Positions 36,272 through 46,408 of a DNA stretch of 64,000 bases are shown piece by piece. The first letter of the stretch is position 1. Every line of letters starts with the position of its first letter. Origin of the DNA: Gari tellinella (lineage: Eukaryota > Mollusca > Bivalvia > Cardiida > Psammobiidae); contig OV277863.1 in NCBI GenBank assembly GCA_922989275.2, positions 85,041,881 to 85,105,880 on the forward strand, given 5' to 3'. A model generated the notes under the pieces. The model had not been told where the DNA came from, searched no databases, and saw nothing but the letters and a program-made list of their open reading frames with translations. The translations under genes and the position numbers were made by a program.

Positions 36272-37437
36272 GCTTTCAACAAAAATGATGGGTAAGTTTA
36301 ACCATACAATGGTTTGCATTCAATTTGCCTTAAAACGCAGTGAGCTGATGTCAACGTAACAGAATAATGGTGCTAACCTACCCATCATTCGCAAACAAAA
36401 CTTCACAAACCTTGTGTCTGATAATTTATTAGCTACAGTAAGAAAATTTATACTTTGAAATGAGTTGTAATCATTATCAGTTCTGTTAAACGTTCTAGTC
36501 TCTTGAAATCATTGACTTCATCTTATTTATGGTTGAAAGTTTCATTCTCTCTAGGCTGGTGCTAGGGGTCGTAAGCAATGTTTACTTAACAATATTGCTC
36601 TTCAACATCCTCAATTAAACCAATTCGGCCATTTGTTTTCGATGCTTTTAAAGGATCTCCAATTATTCAATATTTATGATTCCACAACAAAATATGTAAG
36701 GTTCGTGTGTTGGGCTGTACAAATCGCCCCTCACTTTATTGAACATCATTGAAATATACAAAAACTGTGTGTTTTAAACAGAAATACGCTCCTTTACAAC
36801 ATCTACTGAATGAAAATCTTTAAAACATTATTTTTCATAAGTTTTTTAAGTATTACTATCATCATCATTATTATAATTATTATCACTAATTATTATGAAC
36901 ACTATTAGTCATTAAAAGTATTTTCTAAATTTTTGAAAGAAAACACATGTAGAACTTGTACCTGAAAAGTTTTTATTCTTACCTGACTTCATGAGCAGAC
37001 TGTTCTGTTATGCTTCCGTCGTAAACACTGTCAACAGGATGTCTTTTGATTCTAATGTGGTCATGGTTAAACAGTTTACCTTTCGCCAGACAGGGTAGAT
37101 GCATCCTTAGGACATACGCGGAGAAAGGTAAAATGTGTCGTGTGAAATTGATGAGAAGAAACTGCAAAATGTATAGTTCAAGAGACATATTCGAACATTT
37201 TTTGGTATGATCTTGAATATTATTGTTTGCAACGGGTCATTATAACTCGTGTTAAATGATTGACTTAATATATAATCGGCCTGTTCAAGTTCTTAATCGT
37301 ACTGTTTTAAGAATCTCTTCTGGAAGTTACAAAAACATTATCTAGATTAATGTGCGAGAATTTAACAAGCCTGTTGTTGTACGACACTATTTACTATATC
37401 ATTTTAAAAGAAAATGTTCACTATTTTGATTAGTTAA
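36272..37437. other. No gene recognised
   Basis: AT-rich; includes a TTATTATAATTATTATC patch near 36866. No frame or repeat of note. Confidence 0.5.
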
Positions 37438-37616
37438 TACACTCAACAAAAAGTCTAATTGGTCACTTTTCTTTTCCTAACTATTCTAGAAATTCGACAC
37501 GTTTCACGTTGAGATTTCACACAGGAATCACTAGCCATGTGTTTATTGTTGAAATCGATGTTCTGGTGTCCGAGAAACTGAAACTTCACAGAGTTTGCAT
37601 GCAAGCACGTTATATA

Positions 37617-37882
37617 ACCCCCCAGTGGTTGTAAATAGTTAATTAATTTATAATTGATTATTGATTGCTACTGACCGTACCAAGGCGGGCTCCTATATTC
37701 ACTTAGCTTTATGTTTGTCTTGCGTGTTGTTTTCTATTTGGTGTGTGGATGAGGGAATGGTATTGCGTGTATGGTTGTGTGTGTGTGTGTGTGTTTGTTA
37801 TGGTATGGTTGTGTGTGTGTTCTGCTTTAGAGATGGGTGTATTGTTTGTGTTGCGTTTCCTGCTTGAGTCTTCTTTCGTATT
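37617..37882 (+). mobile_element. PLE 3' tail, forward partner of tail-to-tail pair
   Basis: Starts CCCCCCAGTGGTTGTAAATAG, part of the 3' untranslated region, and runs through the GT region to CTTTCGTATTTATA. It abuts, tail to tail, the reverse copy that begins at about 37890. Noncoding. Confidence 0.8.
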
Positions 37883-37889
37883 TATACCA

Positions 37890-40117
37890 CAAGAAAACAC
37901 ACAAACACACGCAATACCATTCATTCATCTACACACTAAATAGAAAATAACACACAAGACAAACATAAAGCTAAGTGAATATAGGAGCCCGCCTTGGTAC
38001 AGTCAGTAGCAATCAATAATTAGTTATAAATTAATTAACCATTAACAACCACTGGGGGGTTAAACCTGGGTTTAGGGGCGCCCAACCTCACTCTTATCTC
38101 CTATATTCACCTATAAAGACAAACAGTGTACATAAAATATAAACCCAGTTCCAAAACCTTACAATCAAAAAGACCGCCAACACAGTAAGTAAATACATGT
38201 AAAACATCTAACAAAAAATCTATGACAAGATTATTAGTAACACGGGAAAGAATTTAACATTCAAGCCCGTGCTATAAATAACCCACTGTGGCAACGGTCA
38301 AATTGTACTCAAGCGACTAGTCTGTAGTCACGAGTAACTGTAAGACATGGATGGGTTCAGGGTACGACAGAGAGGGAGGGAAAAAACAAACAAAGCACGA
38401 AAATCCGACATAACTCTCCCGGTTAAGGACGGCTTTTGAGATACATCATCATGTAGTGCTAAGCCCTGTCTGTCGTCGCACAACCAAAGAGGAAAGCATG
38501 GTTATCAATTGTAGATTGATCGATAACCAAACGTGAAGTGCGCAGCAATATAGTTGGATCATAATCTTTTTTGAGGAAAAATCTAATACGTTTCACAAAC
38601 AGGTTTTGAAAATGAATATGTCCAAGAATCTTACGAAGTTTGTAAATAACATCGCCATAAAACTCCGGATGTGAAATACCTTGCCACAGAAAAGACTTTA
38701 AGTTACATTTATACTTGTTAATAAGAGGACGATTTCTATAAAATAATTTAGAAAATGTTTTACGAAGTTTATGAAATCTGAACCCCTGTTTAAAAAGCTT
38801 TTTAGTAATAGTTTTATTACGAATGTGGAAGTCCTCAACAGAGGTACAGGCCCTAGCAAAACGAATAAGTTGTGAAATATAAACCCCGTAAGATGTAGAA
38901 CGGGTAACATCGCCATCTAGATGAGGATAATTTACAATACTAAAATCAAAATCATCTCGTTTATCGTAAATCTTAGAAGAAACAATTCCGTTATTTATTA
39001 AAAAATCTAAATCTTAAAATGGTGCCGACTAATTGGACTCATTTGTTTTATTAAGACGTAGTTCTTTTGGGTAAATAAACGGAAACAACGTATCAAAAAA
39101 TGGGTTGTCTATATTAAAAATATCATCTAGATAGCGCGATGTATTGTTAAAGACTTCGGTCATATCTGCCTGTGTATCAGGTTTTAGACTTAGCATAAAG
39201 TCCCTCTCATAACAGTACAAAAATAGGTCTGCGACAAGAGGCGCACAGTTTGTACCAATAGGGATACCAATCACTTGGCGGTATATGGTACTCCCAAAAC
39301 GTACATAAATATTATCCAGAAGAAATGATAGTGATTTACAAACATCGGTGCAAGTCCACATAGTGTAATGCTTAACCGTGTCATTTGTATTACACGCCAG
39401 AAGTAGTTTCCTTTCTCTGGCAAAAGTCTTTTCAATAAGTTGTATAAGATTAGTTTTTATTAAATTATGAGGTAAGGTAGTATATAGTGTTGAAAAGTCA
39501 TAAGTACTTATATTGCAAGCTTGGTATTTTCTATTTTCAAGCTTCGTCAAAACTTCATTCGAGTTTTTGATAGACCAAAACAGATTAAGTCCAGAATTTT
39601 AGTAAGTCTTCGCACAATACCTTTGAACATGTTCTTCGATTTTAATTAAAGACGATGTCAAAAGCTTGGAAAGCTTAGTAGTAATACATGCACTTGAATT
39701 AGCAATAAAACGAGACTTATATGGAGTTTTGTGGAGCTTTGGTATCCAGTACATTGTAGGAAGTTTGTGACATGTAATGTTGACTTCAGCTTTTAATTGT
39801 ACACATGTATCAAGATGATCAGATACTACATTACGTTCCGTAAAATTGGTTGATGTGTAGGAATCGGTATTTACAAGTTCCTGGTTTAAAGTATCAACAT
39901 AATGTAATCGTCATACAATTATCACATTATTGGATGCTTTGTCTGCAGGAACGAGTACATATTTGGAATGAAAGTCTTGTATGCCCTTCTTTAAGTGACG
40001 AATGTTAAATTTAGGTTTAGGTGGTAAAAGATGGTTATTGGATAAATAGAACGAATTCCGGGTATCGATAATATCAAAAATTAATTCTTTCCATTTTGAA
40101 AGAGCGTCATTTTCAGC
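37890..40117 (-). mobile_element. Naiad-like PLE, longest copy, 5'-truncated
   Basis: On the minus strand: RT-coding region (40117 down to 38459), a 3' untranslated region (38458 to ~38040) conserved in the copies at 2.2-2.6 and 56.8-57.05 kb, then the tail down to ~37890 with the distal microsatellite part lost. The 5' break falls inside the coding sequence, exactly where Tc1 transposase sequence resumes at 40119. Inverted, adjacent copies of this kind are characteristic of PLE insertions. Confidence 0.85.
38459..40117 (-). pseudogene. Naiad-like PLE reverse transcriptase, single frame with four in-frame stops
   Basis: About 553 codons stay in one frame without a frameshift. In order: KYVLVPADKASNN, LPTMYWIPKLHKTPYKSRF (RT motif region 1-2), NLFWSIKNSNEVL, STYDFSTLYTTLPH, GIPIGTNCAPLVADLFLY, catalytic RYLDDIF (YLDD at 39122-39133), YPKELRLNK, KIYDKRDDFDF, SYGVYISQLIRFAR, FYGDVIYKLRKILGH and ATTDRA before TAG 38459-38461. 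In-frame stops are TGA 39911-39913, TAA 39599-39601, TAG 39029-39031 and TAA 39014-39016. The TGA stands at IIV-stop-RLHYV, where I expect cysteine in relatives. No GIY-YIG endonuclease is visible. RT copies element RNA; this copy cannot make full protein. Confidence 0.85.
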
Positions 40118-40118
40118 A

Positions 40119-40482
40119 TGGCCAGAATGACGTTAGAAGAGCGTGCTGTTGCCGTCGGAATGTTGGGAGCTGGGGCGTATTTAAGAGAGGTAAACAATTC
40201 AGTACAATAGTTTATAAAAAACACACCAATTACTCATTAACTAGATAATGCAGGACAATGTTCCATGCCATCTTGTCAGGGGAACAGCAAAAAATATTTA
40301 GAGCACATAACATTCGCTTGATTACAATTCCGTCGAAGAGCTAATATGTAATTTTGTGGGCTTTACAAAAACGCAGGGTACGCGCACAACCACAACAACA
40401 GAAATGCCGCGAATTGGAGCGTGACCTCATTCAGGACTGGAACAACATACTACAGCGTTACATGCAGAGATATGTTGCTTGA
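40119..40482 (+). pseudogene. Tc1-like transposase, both ends with the middle missing
   Basis: ATG at 40119 opens MARMTLEERAVAVGMLGAG, the first helix-turn-helix region of a Tc1-like transposase. At 40408-40482 the C-terminal block RDLIQDWNNILQRYMQRYVA ends in TGA. Between them only ~220 noncoding bases remain, so the DDE catalytic core is lost. The reading starts immediately after the PLE junction, so the ATG context was disrupted too. Confidence 0.75.
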
Positions 40483-40837
40483 ATTAGACTATATTGTCGT
40501 GTCATTTTTATGTTGTAAGGGAACATACACGCTACTAGCATATCACGGATTGCAGAAAATGATTGTGGTTTTTTTTAATTTTCGGAATTTTTCACAAATT
40601 TCATCATAAAATGATACTTACTGCTCGTAATAACGTGAAACCTCGTACATGCATTTATTGAACATGTAGCAATGACATACAATTAGAATCGGGAAAGAGT
40701 TATTCCCTGTTGCTGAAAAATACCGACTAACGTAGGTGACCAATTAGAAAGTTTGTTGAGTGTATATATTTAGTAAAATTAGTAAACTTCTGCATATTCT
40801 ATTTATTTTTTGATGAAGGTTTAACTGTGTGGTGTTA

Positions 40838-40990
40838 TTCATTTCATTTTAAGTCTACACTTTTCAATTTCACACACAAAATGTAGAAAGCATTACCTGG
40901 TAGCTTTCGTCCGAGTACTTCAGACTTCGTCAGCCAACTGAATTGACTTCTCATTGGGGATTAACACCGCTCGAGGCCTTCGTGAGCGAG
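40838..40990 (-). repeat. PLE terminal repeat, left (inverted copy)
   Basis: Matches the reverse complement of 42595-42745 with few changes. On the minus strand it contains CTGACGA (40927-40933), a pairable stem and GAAA (40905-40908), the same ribozyme-like arrangement as the right copy. Confidence 0.8.
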
Positions 40991-42593
40991 CATATAAGGA
41001 TAAATGCAAGACTATGCTACAGGACTCCAGCACCTATAAGGTCTTGACAAGAGATCCTACTACTAAATATAAGAAGGAACTATCAGACTTTATAAGAGAA
41101 TTAAAGGACAATGGAGAATTCGAGTTTAGGCTTAGCAGACAACTCTACCCCACCACTGACACCCCCCAAGTGTTATGGACTCCCAAAAGTACATAAACCA
41201 AATATGCCTCTCCGTCCTATCGTCAGTAGCGTGGGATCGATCACCTACAATTGTGCCAAGTATCTTGCAAAAGTGCTCCCCCCTCTTGTGGGTCAGACTG
41301 AACACCATGTCAAAAACACAAAACATTTTGCATCAGTGATCAGGGACAAGACTGTAAGGGAGGGGGAGATTTTAGTCTCATATGATGTTAGCGCATTGTT
41401 TACCAGTGTACCTGTGGACAAGGCACTCGCTGTCATGAGAAACAGGTTGTTAGCTGACAACACGCTGTCAAATAGAACACCTCTAACCCCAGAACGGGTG
41501 ACTAGCTTATTAGAGTTGTGCCTAAATTGCACTTACTTTGTATATGATGGAACATACTACCTGCAGATTCATGGTGCAGCTATGGGCTCCCCTGTATCCC
41601 CGATTGTTTGCAATCTATACATGGAACATTTTGAAACAATAGCCCTCTCTACAGCACCCCACCCACCCGGATGGTGGTATCGTTATGTAGACGACACGCA
41701 CACGAAACAAAAGAAGGAGTATGTGAGTGAATTCACAGAAAACATCAACAGTGTTGAGCCGGACATCAAATTTACAATTGAAACAGAAGAAAATGAATCT
41801 CTGGCATTTTTGGATACAAACACTATAAGGCAACCTGACGGCACCATCAAAACTACGGTTTTCCGCAAGCCCACTCAAACCGACCAATATTTAAACTTTG
41901 AGTCTGCACACCCGGAGGAGCACAAACTAGGTGTTGTTCGGACCTTACATCAAAGGGCCGAAATCGTGACATCGGACCAAAGAGATCTTGGGACTGAAAA
42001 ACAACATGTCAACAGTGCCCTTAACAAATGCAACTACCCTAAATGGGCTATTCAGAAAGTGGCAACAAAACTCTCAAAGTAAAAAAAACAAGACTAAAAC
42101 TGTTAACTCCAGAAAGAAAGACTCTAAGGGCAACATTATCCTGTCTTACATCAAGGGGAAGTCTGAAACTTTGAGAAGGGTGTTTGGAAAACACAATATA
42201 AACGTGTGTTTTAAGCCCCACAGGACACTAAGACAGATCCTAGTACACCCAAAAGACAAGTCAAAGAAGCAGGATATATGTGGCCCTATATACCACATTA
42301 AATGCGAAAAAAAGGACATGAGGAAGATCTACATCGATGAGACAGAAAGGAATTTGAAAGCGAGATTCATAGAGCATAGACGGCCCAGCTCCAGTACAAG
42401 TGAGGTATCACGCCATTTACATAAAGACTCCCCAGGACACTGTGTGTCTCTCGAATCAGTGGAAATCCTAGACCGCAAACCCTCATGGTTTGAACGGGGG
42501 GTAAAGGAAGCAGTATACATAAGGGCACACACACCGGCGCTCAACAGGGACGGGGCCGATACAACCTCCCGCACATCTGGGACTCGACATTAA
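40954..42593 (+). pseudogene. PLE polyprotein: RT plus C-terminal GIY-YIG endonuclease, two frameshifts
   Basis: Three successive frames. The first (40954 on) has DPTTKYKKELSDFIRELK. Near the C6 run at 41162-41167 it shifts to the RT frame (41111-42082): PPKCYGLPKVHKPNMPLRP, SYDVSALFTSVPVDKA, GAAMGSPVSPIVCNLYMEHFE, YRYVDDTH (YVDD 41684-41695), LAFLDT and VFRKPTQTDQYLNFESAHP. Near the A8 run at 42081-42088 it shifts again to the endonuclease frame (to 42593): KPHRTLRQILVHPKD, CGPIYHIKC, IYIDETERNLKARFIEHR and ALNRDG. The order RT then GIY-YIG is that of Penelope/Poseidon/Neptune PLEs. The YIG glycine is replaced by aspartate (YIDET). The N-terminus is truncated. Probably inactive, though young. 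Confidence 0.9.
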
Positions 42594-42594
42594 C

Positions 42595-42745
42595 ATCGCT
42601 CACGAAGGCCTCGAGCGGTGTTAATCCCCAATGAGAAGTCAATTCAGTTGGCTGACGAAGTCCGAAGTACTCGGACGAAAGCTATCAGGTAATGCTTTCT
42701 ACATTTTGTGTGCGAAATTGAAAAGTTTAGACTTAAAATGAAATT
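42595..42745 (+). repeat. PLE terminal repeat, right
   Basis: Starts AACATCGCTCACGAAGGCC just after the endonuclease stop and runs to AGACTTAAAATGAAATTC. Inverted partner of 40838-40990. Confidence 0.8.
42652..42697 (+). ncRNA. Hammerhead-ribozyme-like core in PLE terminal repeat
   Basis: CTGACGA, then A, then a 6 bp stem GTCCGA/TCGGAC with loop AGTAC, then GAAA, then a short stem AGC-TATC/GGTA-GCT. This order is that of the hammerhead core (CUGANGA, stem II, GAAA, stem III, UH). Hammerheads are established in canonical PLE ends. In the left copy the stem II C becomes T and stem III differs by C/T, both leaving G-U or G-C pairs. Against it: one extra A after CUGANGA and no clear stem I partner. 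Confidence 0.4.
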
Positions 42746-43164
42746 CAATTTATATTTAATACGAAATTCATAGTGAACAGTTTTGTATTATAATGGTAAC
42801 CTGTACTGAGATAAATAGAAAAGAAACATGATATTATAATTAAAGCCGTATTAAGCGAACATTTACTAGCATAACTCACTTAAAACTATGACTTTAATGT
42901 AGGAGATAAGTAATGCAGACCAATGAGACCATGTACTTCTATTCTTCCAATTCATGATTCCGTCCCAGATGTCTTCGTTAAAGTCACTTGATAACTTTTA
43001 ACGGTATTTGAATATATATTTAAAGAAAATACATCACCTTAAAGGTTATATGAATTTCAGTATAGTTCGTTGTCAGTTTAAAAGTAAGTAGTGCAAGTTA
43101 TTGCCAATATACTATGCAACAGACATAGATATAGAGAATAATATGCCATTGCATAAGATAGGAG
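42746..43164. other. No gene recognised
   Basis: AT-rich spacer between the PLE and the next repeat. Confidence 0.5.
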
Positions 43165-43375
43165 GGGTTTATACTGCGAGTGGAGAAATCATTTATCGCT
43201 AGGTTTACCGAGTGCTTAATGGTATCTCCTCGAGCAGAATAAACCCCTTCTATCTCATGCAACTACATATTAAGCGATTTATCCCGTCACTTAATGATTT
43301 TGGCCTTTCAAATTTACAAAAACTCTAAATTTGACAAGTTTCATGTAATTGCTGACATACAAAAAAATAGTTGCC
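43165..43375 (+). repeat. Dispersed repeat with GTTTAT-CTGCGAG inverted pair, copy 1
   Basis: GGTTTATACTGCGAG (43167-43181) pairs with CTCGAGCAGAATAAACC (43229-43245). It is followed by TATCTCATGCAA and a TTTACAAAAACTCTAAATTTGAC stretch. The same series occurs at 63704-63905. Noncoding. Confidence 0.7.
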
Positions 43376-43470
43376 GCTCCCAGCTGAGCTGTGCTTAGTT
43401 AATCTTACACAAGGGATAAAATGACCACAATAAAACTTTTAGAGTGAAAAACTGACAACAAACTGGAAAG

Positions 43471-44232
43471 GTAAGTCGATTCACATTTGACAAGTTATAC
43501 ATTTTAACTCAAATGGGCTATAATTTACGCTTCAACTCAGAAGTTGATAATGCCTAAATAACGACTGGAAATTGTCACCAGCTTTCGTGTTACTCGTCAA
43601 GGTCGTTTATTGTTTTCGAACAGTTTCTTTTCTGACCGATCAGATTCAAACTCTACATCCCATGCAATGATTGTGTTGAACTTTGCAACTACATCTTGCA
43701 TTCTGCTTTGTTTTAAGCCTACCTAGAACATCCTTCAACTTGTTGCTCTACTGTATACAGTTAATGTATTGCTCTATAAGTAGAAATAAAGACAGAATCA
43801 GAGACGATTGAAGAATGGTCCCGAACTCTGCGTAGGTCCATATGAAAACAGGAAAAGTAAGTCGATTCACATTTGACAAGTTATACATTTTAACTCAAAT
43901 GGGCTATAATTTACGCTTCAACTCAGAAGTTGATAATGCCTAAAATAACGACTGGAAATTGTCACCAGCTTTCGTGTTACTCGTCAAGGTCGTTTATTGT
44001 TTTCGAACAGTTTCTTTTCTGACCGATCAGATTCAAACTCTACATCCCATGCAATGATTGTGTTGAACTTTGCAACTACATCTTGCATTCTGCTTTGCTT
44101 TAAGCCTACCTAGAGCATCATTCAACTTGTTGCTCTACTGTATACAGTTAATGTATTGCTCTATAAGTAGAAATAAAGACAGAATCAGAGACGATTGAAG
44201 AATGGTCCCGAACTCTGCGTAGGTCCATATGA
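43471..44232. repeat. 386 bp tandem duplication (two units)
   Basis: GTAAGTCGATTCACATTTGAC begins at 43471 and again at 43857. The units run to GTAGGTCCATATGAAAA with only a few differences (for example CCTAAAT/CCTAAAAT and AGAACATCC/AGAGCATCA), so the duplication is recent. No coding frame. Confidence 0.9.
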
Positions 44233-44387
44233 AAAAAGAAATAATTAATGGGTATGTAGATTTATTTGTGAACTTGTTTTAAAAAAGAAATATTTATTCT
44301 GGTTTGTTGCCATCGAAATGATTTTATTTTGAAACGCGTCAACATACAAACTTTATATACAACTTAAATCGATGTCACAATATATCT

Positions 44388-44474
44388 GCCTCCGTTGCCC
44401 AACGGTTACCATCGACAACTCCCATCACGACGATCCGAGTTCAAACCCACTCGATCCAAACTTTTTTTTTTGTA
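44388..44474 (+). other. tRNA-like sequence followed by T run
   Basis: A-box-like TTGCCCAACGG (44395-44405, one mismatch) and B box GTTCAAACC (44439-44447) within a T-arm hairpin CGAGT/ACTCG, then a run of about ten T from 44462. No acceptor pairing, so a tRNA-derived relic. Confidence 0.45.
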
Positions 44475-44960
44475 GATATTTCTTTTTCTTTTTTCTGGAT
44501 GCTAAATCTTTATAAACATATAGAGGGTGTTTTTTGCGTCTAAAAATCAACTTCTCCGCTATTTGCTTGAGTAACAGAAATAAAAATAGTTCCGGTGTAT
44601 TCATACAGCTATACAGATAAACTTGCCACTGTACAGATAAACCTAGGTTTATTATGCTACCCCTTTATGATGTCACCGGAAGCTGTAGTGACGGGATAAA
44701 ATCATATTATGTAGCCTTTGAATTGAAAACAGCATTGCAAACATAAGATTTAATTCGATTTCAAAAAACGGTGCTTGGTACTTCAGGATGATGTATATGA
44801 TGTATATACAAACAATGCAAACTTATCTACTTTTGATATGACGGAAACGCGCATACATTTATCATGCTATCAAAACGGGATGAAAAAAAAAATAACATAA
44901 TAAAATAATTCCAATAAACAGAATCTTGACAGATAAATGTATCGAAATTATTAACAATAA

Positions 44961-45078
44961 GTAATACTTCATAGTGAACGTTCTTGAGACACTGCTAACA
45001 AAGGTATATTTACCCAAGTTTGGGTAAATATACCTTTGTTTGCAGTGTCTCAAGAACGTTCACTATGAAATATAATAC
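44961..45078. repeat. Long perfect-like palindrome
   Basis: CATAGTGAACGTTCTTGAGA through AAGGTATATTTACCCA, loop AGTTT (about 45016-45020), then the complementary arm. About 50 bases per arm with one or two mismatches. Would form a cruciform or a stable RNA hairpin. Confidence 0.85.
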
Positions 45079-46408
45079 CTGCTAAATAAACCTATTTGCA
45101 AATAAGTAATACTATCTCAACGTGTTGAAACCACATTGCCTAAACGGAATTAAACAGCATCTAGACTAGCAGCCGTTGTGTTATATCAAATAATGTGACT
45201 AATAAAAACTAGTAAAACATGAGATGGGTTGTATTGTAGACATTATAAATTAATGATTGAATACGTTTCAAATGGTGAATAAATTACACTTACGTATACA
45301 TGACTTTTCATTCAAATAATTTCCCCATGCTGGTAAATTTGTTAACGTTTGCGAACGTTTCTATTTGTATTATCCCACTAAGACAAATTTTATACTTCTT
45401 AGTGGCACAAAAAGCTCATAGATAGTATGAAATGTATTTGTTTGTGGAGTTTTTTGTCAAGATGCTCAGTTTACCTTAATTTCAACGCTAGTGCTTTTAT
45501 CTTGAACTGTATTTTCATTTGGTGTTCATTCGTGCATTTCAATCCAATACCTTAAGGTACGGTTAAGTCACGAGTTCATTAAAACGCAAGCTATCCCGTT
45601 AATAGCCCGTGGAGAAAGGTATTGAGTGATTAATATGCAGTCTCGGTATGGCAACATTTCTCCAGGTTCGCAATATCCTAAAATAGCCCCCGCGGTAGGG
45701 AATTCTTTTCAGACTCCAACAATTAACTGAAATATGTACCATAACATATATTCTGATTACGTAATAACCGGAGTACCATTGTTTTCTGCGATTGGCCCTG
45801 ACATATTCCAAATGAGCTTTTTAAGGCACGTTGGTGTCTGAATAAGTTTCATTTTGCTTTAAGCTGGAACCTGTCTTTAATACCCTAAAGTAGTTGTCTT
45901 TTCAGTGGTCGTAATTGAGACGATTTACTGCCATATTGCCTGACCGACTTAAAATTTCGGAATCCAATTCAGAACAGTCATTTGTTTTGCACAAGCTTAT
46001 TTAAATCTTTACGTTATAATTCATTTAACTAAATTCGATAAAAACACGAATCCCTTTGTGATTTGCGAGGATGAAAGGTCTGGATACTCTAGTAAATAAA
46101 AACAAATTAGTAAATGCAAAAGTGTGCGTGTGTGTTGATTTTTGCGTATGTATGGGGCTCATCGTCCAATTGCTGCTGTATCATTTCCAGAGAAACACAG
46201 TTGTATTACTTAATTAAATACGCGCATTACATTCGATAAAAATGTAGATACGTAAATAATTGGACAATATACAACTAGAAAGCATCGAAATGTGTTCATA
46301 TCGGCACTAAAAATGTTCGGTTTAAGATGATTCTGCCCCTTTGTATAACAATGTTATCATGTTATCCTTCATGTAGGTCGATAACCTGAACCTGTCATTG
46401 TTTTTAGC
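45079..46408. other. No gene recognised
   Basis: AT-rich; largest frame 70 codons without motif. Confidence 0.5.

Larger units (their letters stand above)
37440..40762. mobile_element. Tc1-type transposon split by PLE insertions
   Basis: Left end CACTCAACAAAAAGTCTAATTGG and right end, reverse complement, CACTCAACAAACTTTCTAATTGG, each followed by TCAC and bounded by TA (37438-37439 and 40763-40764). Only ~180 bases of the left side and ~645 of the right belong to the transposon. About 2.5 kb of PLE DNA (37617-40117) lies between. Transposase fragments occur at 40119-40190 and 40408-40482. Confidence 0.85.
40838..42745 (+). mobile_element. Canonical PLE with terminal inverted repeats
   Basis: A PLE coding region flanked by ~150 base repeats in inverse orientation: 40838-40990 and 42595-42745 (CATTTTAAGTCTA, ACACAAAATGTAGAAAGC, TTCGTCCGAGTACTTC, GGGGATTAACACCGCTCGAG). 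PLEs are known for pseudo-LTRs that can lie in either orientation. It starts 70 bases beyond the Tc1-type element. Target duplication not resolved. Confidence 0.85.

Noticed and set aside
38698..38916. Minus-strand 72-codon frame
   Set aside because: Out-of-frame shadow of the PLE C-terminal coding region, which is read in another minus-strand frame.
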